Below are positions 6,260 to 6,708 of a stretch of DNA of 6,708 nt, piece by piece. The notes below the pieces were generated by a model that made no database searches, was not told the DNA's origin, and saw nothing but the letters and a program-made list of their open reading frames with translations. Source of the DNA: Candidatus Methanoperedens sp. (GTDB lineage Archaea; Halobacteriota; Methanosarcinia; Methanosarcinales; Methanoperedenaceae); the NCBI GenBank assembly GCA_026552835.1, contig JAPMTY010000099.1, forward strand, positions 1-6,708. The letters are read 5' to 3'. Position numbers and translations under genes: made by a program. The first letter of the stretch is position 1. The number at the start of each line of letters is the position of its first letter.

Positions 6260-6685
6260 ATGGCGGTTGGAACACGAAAAGACCCTTATAGCGCCTTTCG
6301 GTTTCTGATAGAAATTGAAGGCATAATCGCAGGGGGATTTACAGACGTTTCCGGCTTGAGCATCCAGACCGAAGTCGATTCCATAAGGGAAGGCGGAGTC
6401 AATGATTTCGAGTATAAGCTCCCCAGGGGTACAAAATACACCGATATTACCTTAAAACGCGGTCTCATCGATTGGGAGCTGTACAACTGGTACAAAGACG
6501 TCATAAACGGGATAATCAACCGGAAAAGCGGCGCTATTTATCTTCTTGACCACCAGGGAAATCAGGTAATGGACTGGTATTTCTTTGAAGCGTATCCGGT
6601 AAAGTGGGATGTGTCCTCATTCAATGCGACAAGCAATACGGTTGCAAGTGAAACTCTTGTACTGACCCATCACGGCGTAGTGTAA
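6260..6685 (+). CDS. Second tail tube protein, T4 gp19-like family (Afp5-like tube initiator/adaptor)
   Basis: A 141-residue paralogue of the protein at 5235. It shares the opening GTRKDPYSAFRFLIEIEGI (4-22) and the ending WYFFEAYPVKWDVSSFNATSNTVASETLVLTHHG (106-139). The middle differs: FTDVSGLSIQTEVDSIREGG (27-46), KLPRGTKYTDITLKRGLID (53-71) and ELYNWY (73-78). This GLSIQTEVDSIREGG...LPRGTKYTDITLKRG form is typical of Afp5-like proteins, which in solved eCIS particles sit at the tube-baseplate junction and start tube polymerisation. I infer that role from the form and from its position downstream of the main tube gene. AGGAG at 6250-6254 overlaps the previous stop and lies 5 nt before the ATG. 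Confidence 0.94.
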   Translation: MAVGTRKDPYSAFRFLIEIEGIIAGGFTDVSGLSIQTEVDSIREGGVNDFEYKLPRGTKYTDITLKRGLIDWELYNWYKDVINGIINRKSGAIYLLDHQGNQVMDWYFFEAYPVKWDVSSFNATSNTVASETLVLTHHGVV

Positions 6686-6691
6686 TTGAGG

Positions 6692-6708
6692 ATGCGGAAG
6701 TTACTGTA
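6692..6708 (+). CDS. Possible start of a further gene, cut by the window edge
   Basis: ATG at 6692 opens a frame (MRKLL...) 6 nt after the tube stop, with GAGG touching the start; a TTG at 6686 is in the same frame. Only five codons are visible. In related clusters a LysM or baseplate-hub gene often follows the Afp5-like tube gene, but nothing here identifies it. Confidence 0.25.

Noticed and set aside
5772..6275. Minus-strand open frame of 167 codons over the chaperone-like/DUF6760 region
   Set aside because: The opposite strand carries two recognisable protein families here; the antisense product has only hydrophobic low-information sequence.
1..6708. CRISPR arrays, tRNA/rRNA genes, insertion sequences and attachment sites
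   Set aside because: No regularly spaced repeats, tRNA-like cloverleaf, transposase frame or flanking terminal repeats were seen.

Overview
The window is one co-directional (+ strand) gene block encoding core parts of a contractile phage-tail-like particle, that is, an extracellular contractile injection system (eCIS; Afp/PVC/MAC-like). Recognisable parts are the double-AAA ATPase (Afp15-like), the tail-terminator cap (Pvc16_N/DUF4255, Afp16-like), one contractile sheath, two gp19-type tube proteins (Afp1-like and Afp5-like), a tail-assembly-chaperone-like protein, and a short DUF6760-type protein. No capsid, terminase, integrase, lysis or effector gene is visible, so this is an injection-system cluster and not evidently a prophage.

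Layout: ATPase (5-2164), then the cap abutting it (2165-2737), then a carboxypeptidase-regulatory-like domain protein overlapping the cap gene by 4 nt (2734-3300). A 129-nt gap (3301-3429) holds two orphan Shine-Dalgarno-like sequences. Next come a 71-codon protein (3430-3645), the sheath (3686-5206), the main tube (5235-5678), the chaperone-like gene (5704-6072), a 60-codon DUF6760-type reading frame with no ATG/GTG/TTG start (6069-6251), and the second tube protein (6260-6685). The last 23 nt may hold the start of another gene. Placing the ATPase and cap before the sheath and tube differs from the Afp/PVC order, where they come last.

Roles known from these families: tube proteins stack into the inner tube, the sheath wraps it and contracts, the cap ends the tail, the ATPase is needed for assembly or recycling, and the chaperone-like and DUF6760 proteins are small conserved companions. 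The strongest ribosome-binding sites precede the sheath (AAGGAGGT) and main tube (AGGAGG), the parts needed in most copies.

Organism: moderate GC (mid-40s by eye), frequent ATA, AGA and AGG codons, strong SD sites and one TATATAA element suit a methanogen/ANME-type archaeon or a mid-GC environmental bacterium. The window alone does not decide this.

The most interesting feature is the junction at 6048-6111. The DUF6760 frame is open in the -1 frame relative to the chaperone-like gene and lacks a canonical start. Just before the upstream stop is a GGGGG run, preceded by an SD-like GAGGTG and followed at about 7 nt by an 8-bp stem-loop. This is the layout of a programmed -1 frameshift, as in phage lambda G/GT tail-assembly chaperones. 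An ATA start, a decayed ATGA start or a G-run sequencing error are the alternatives.
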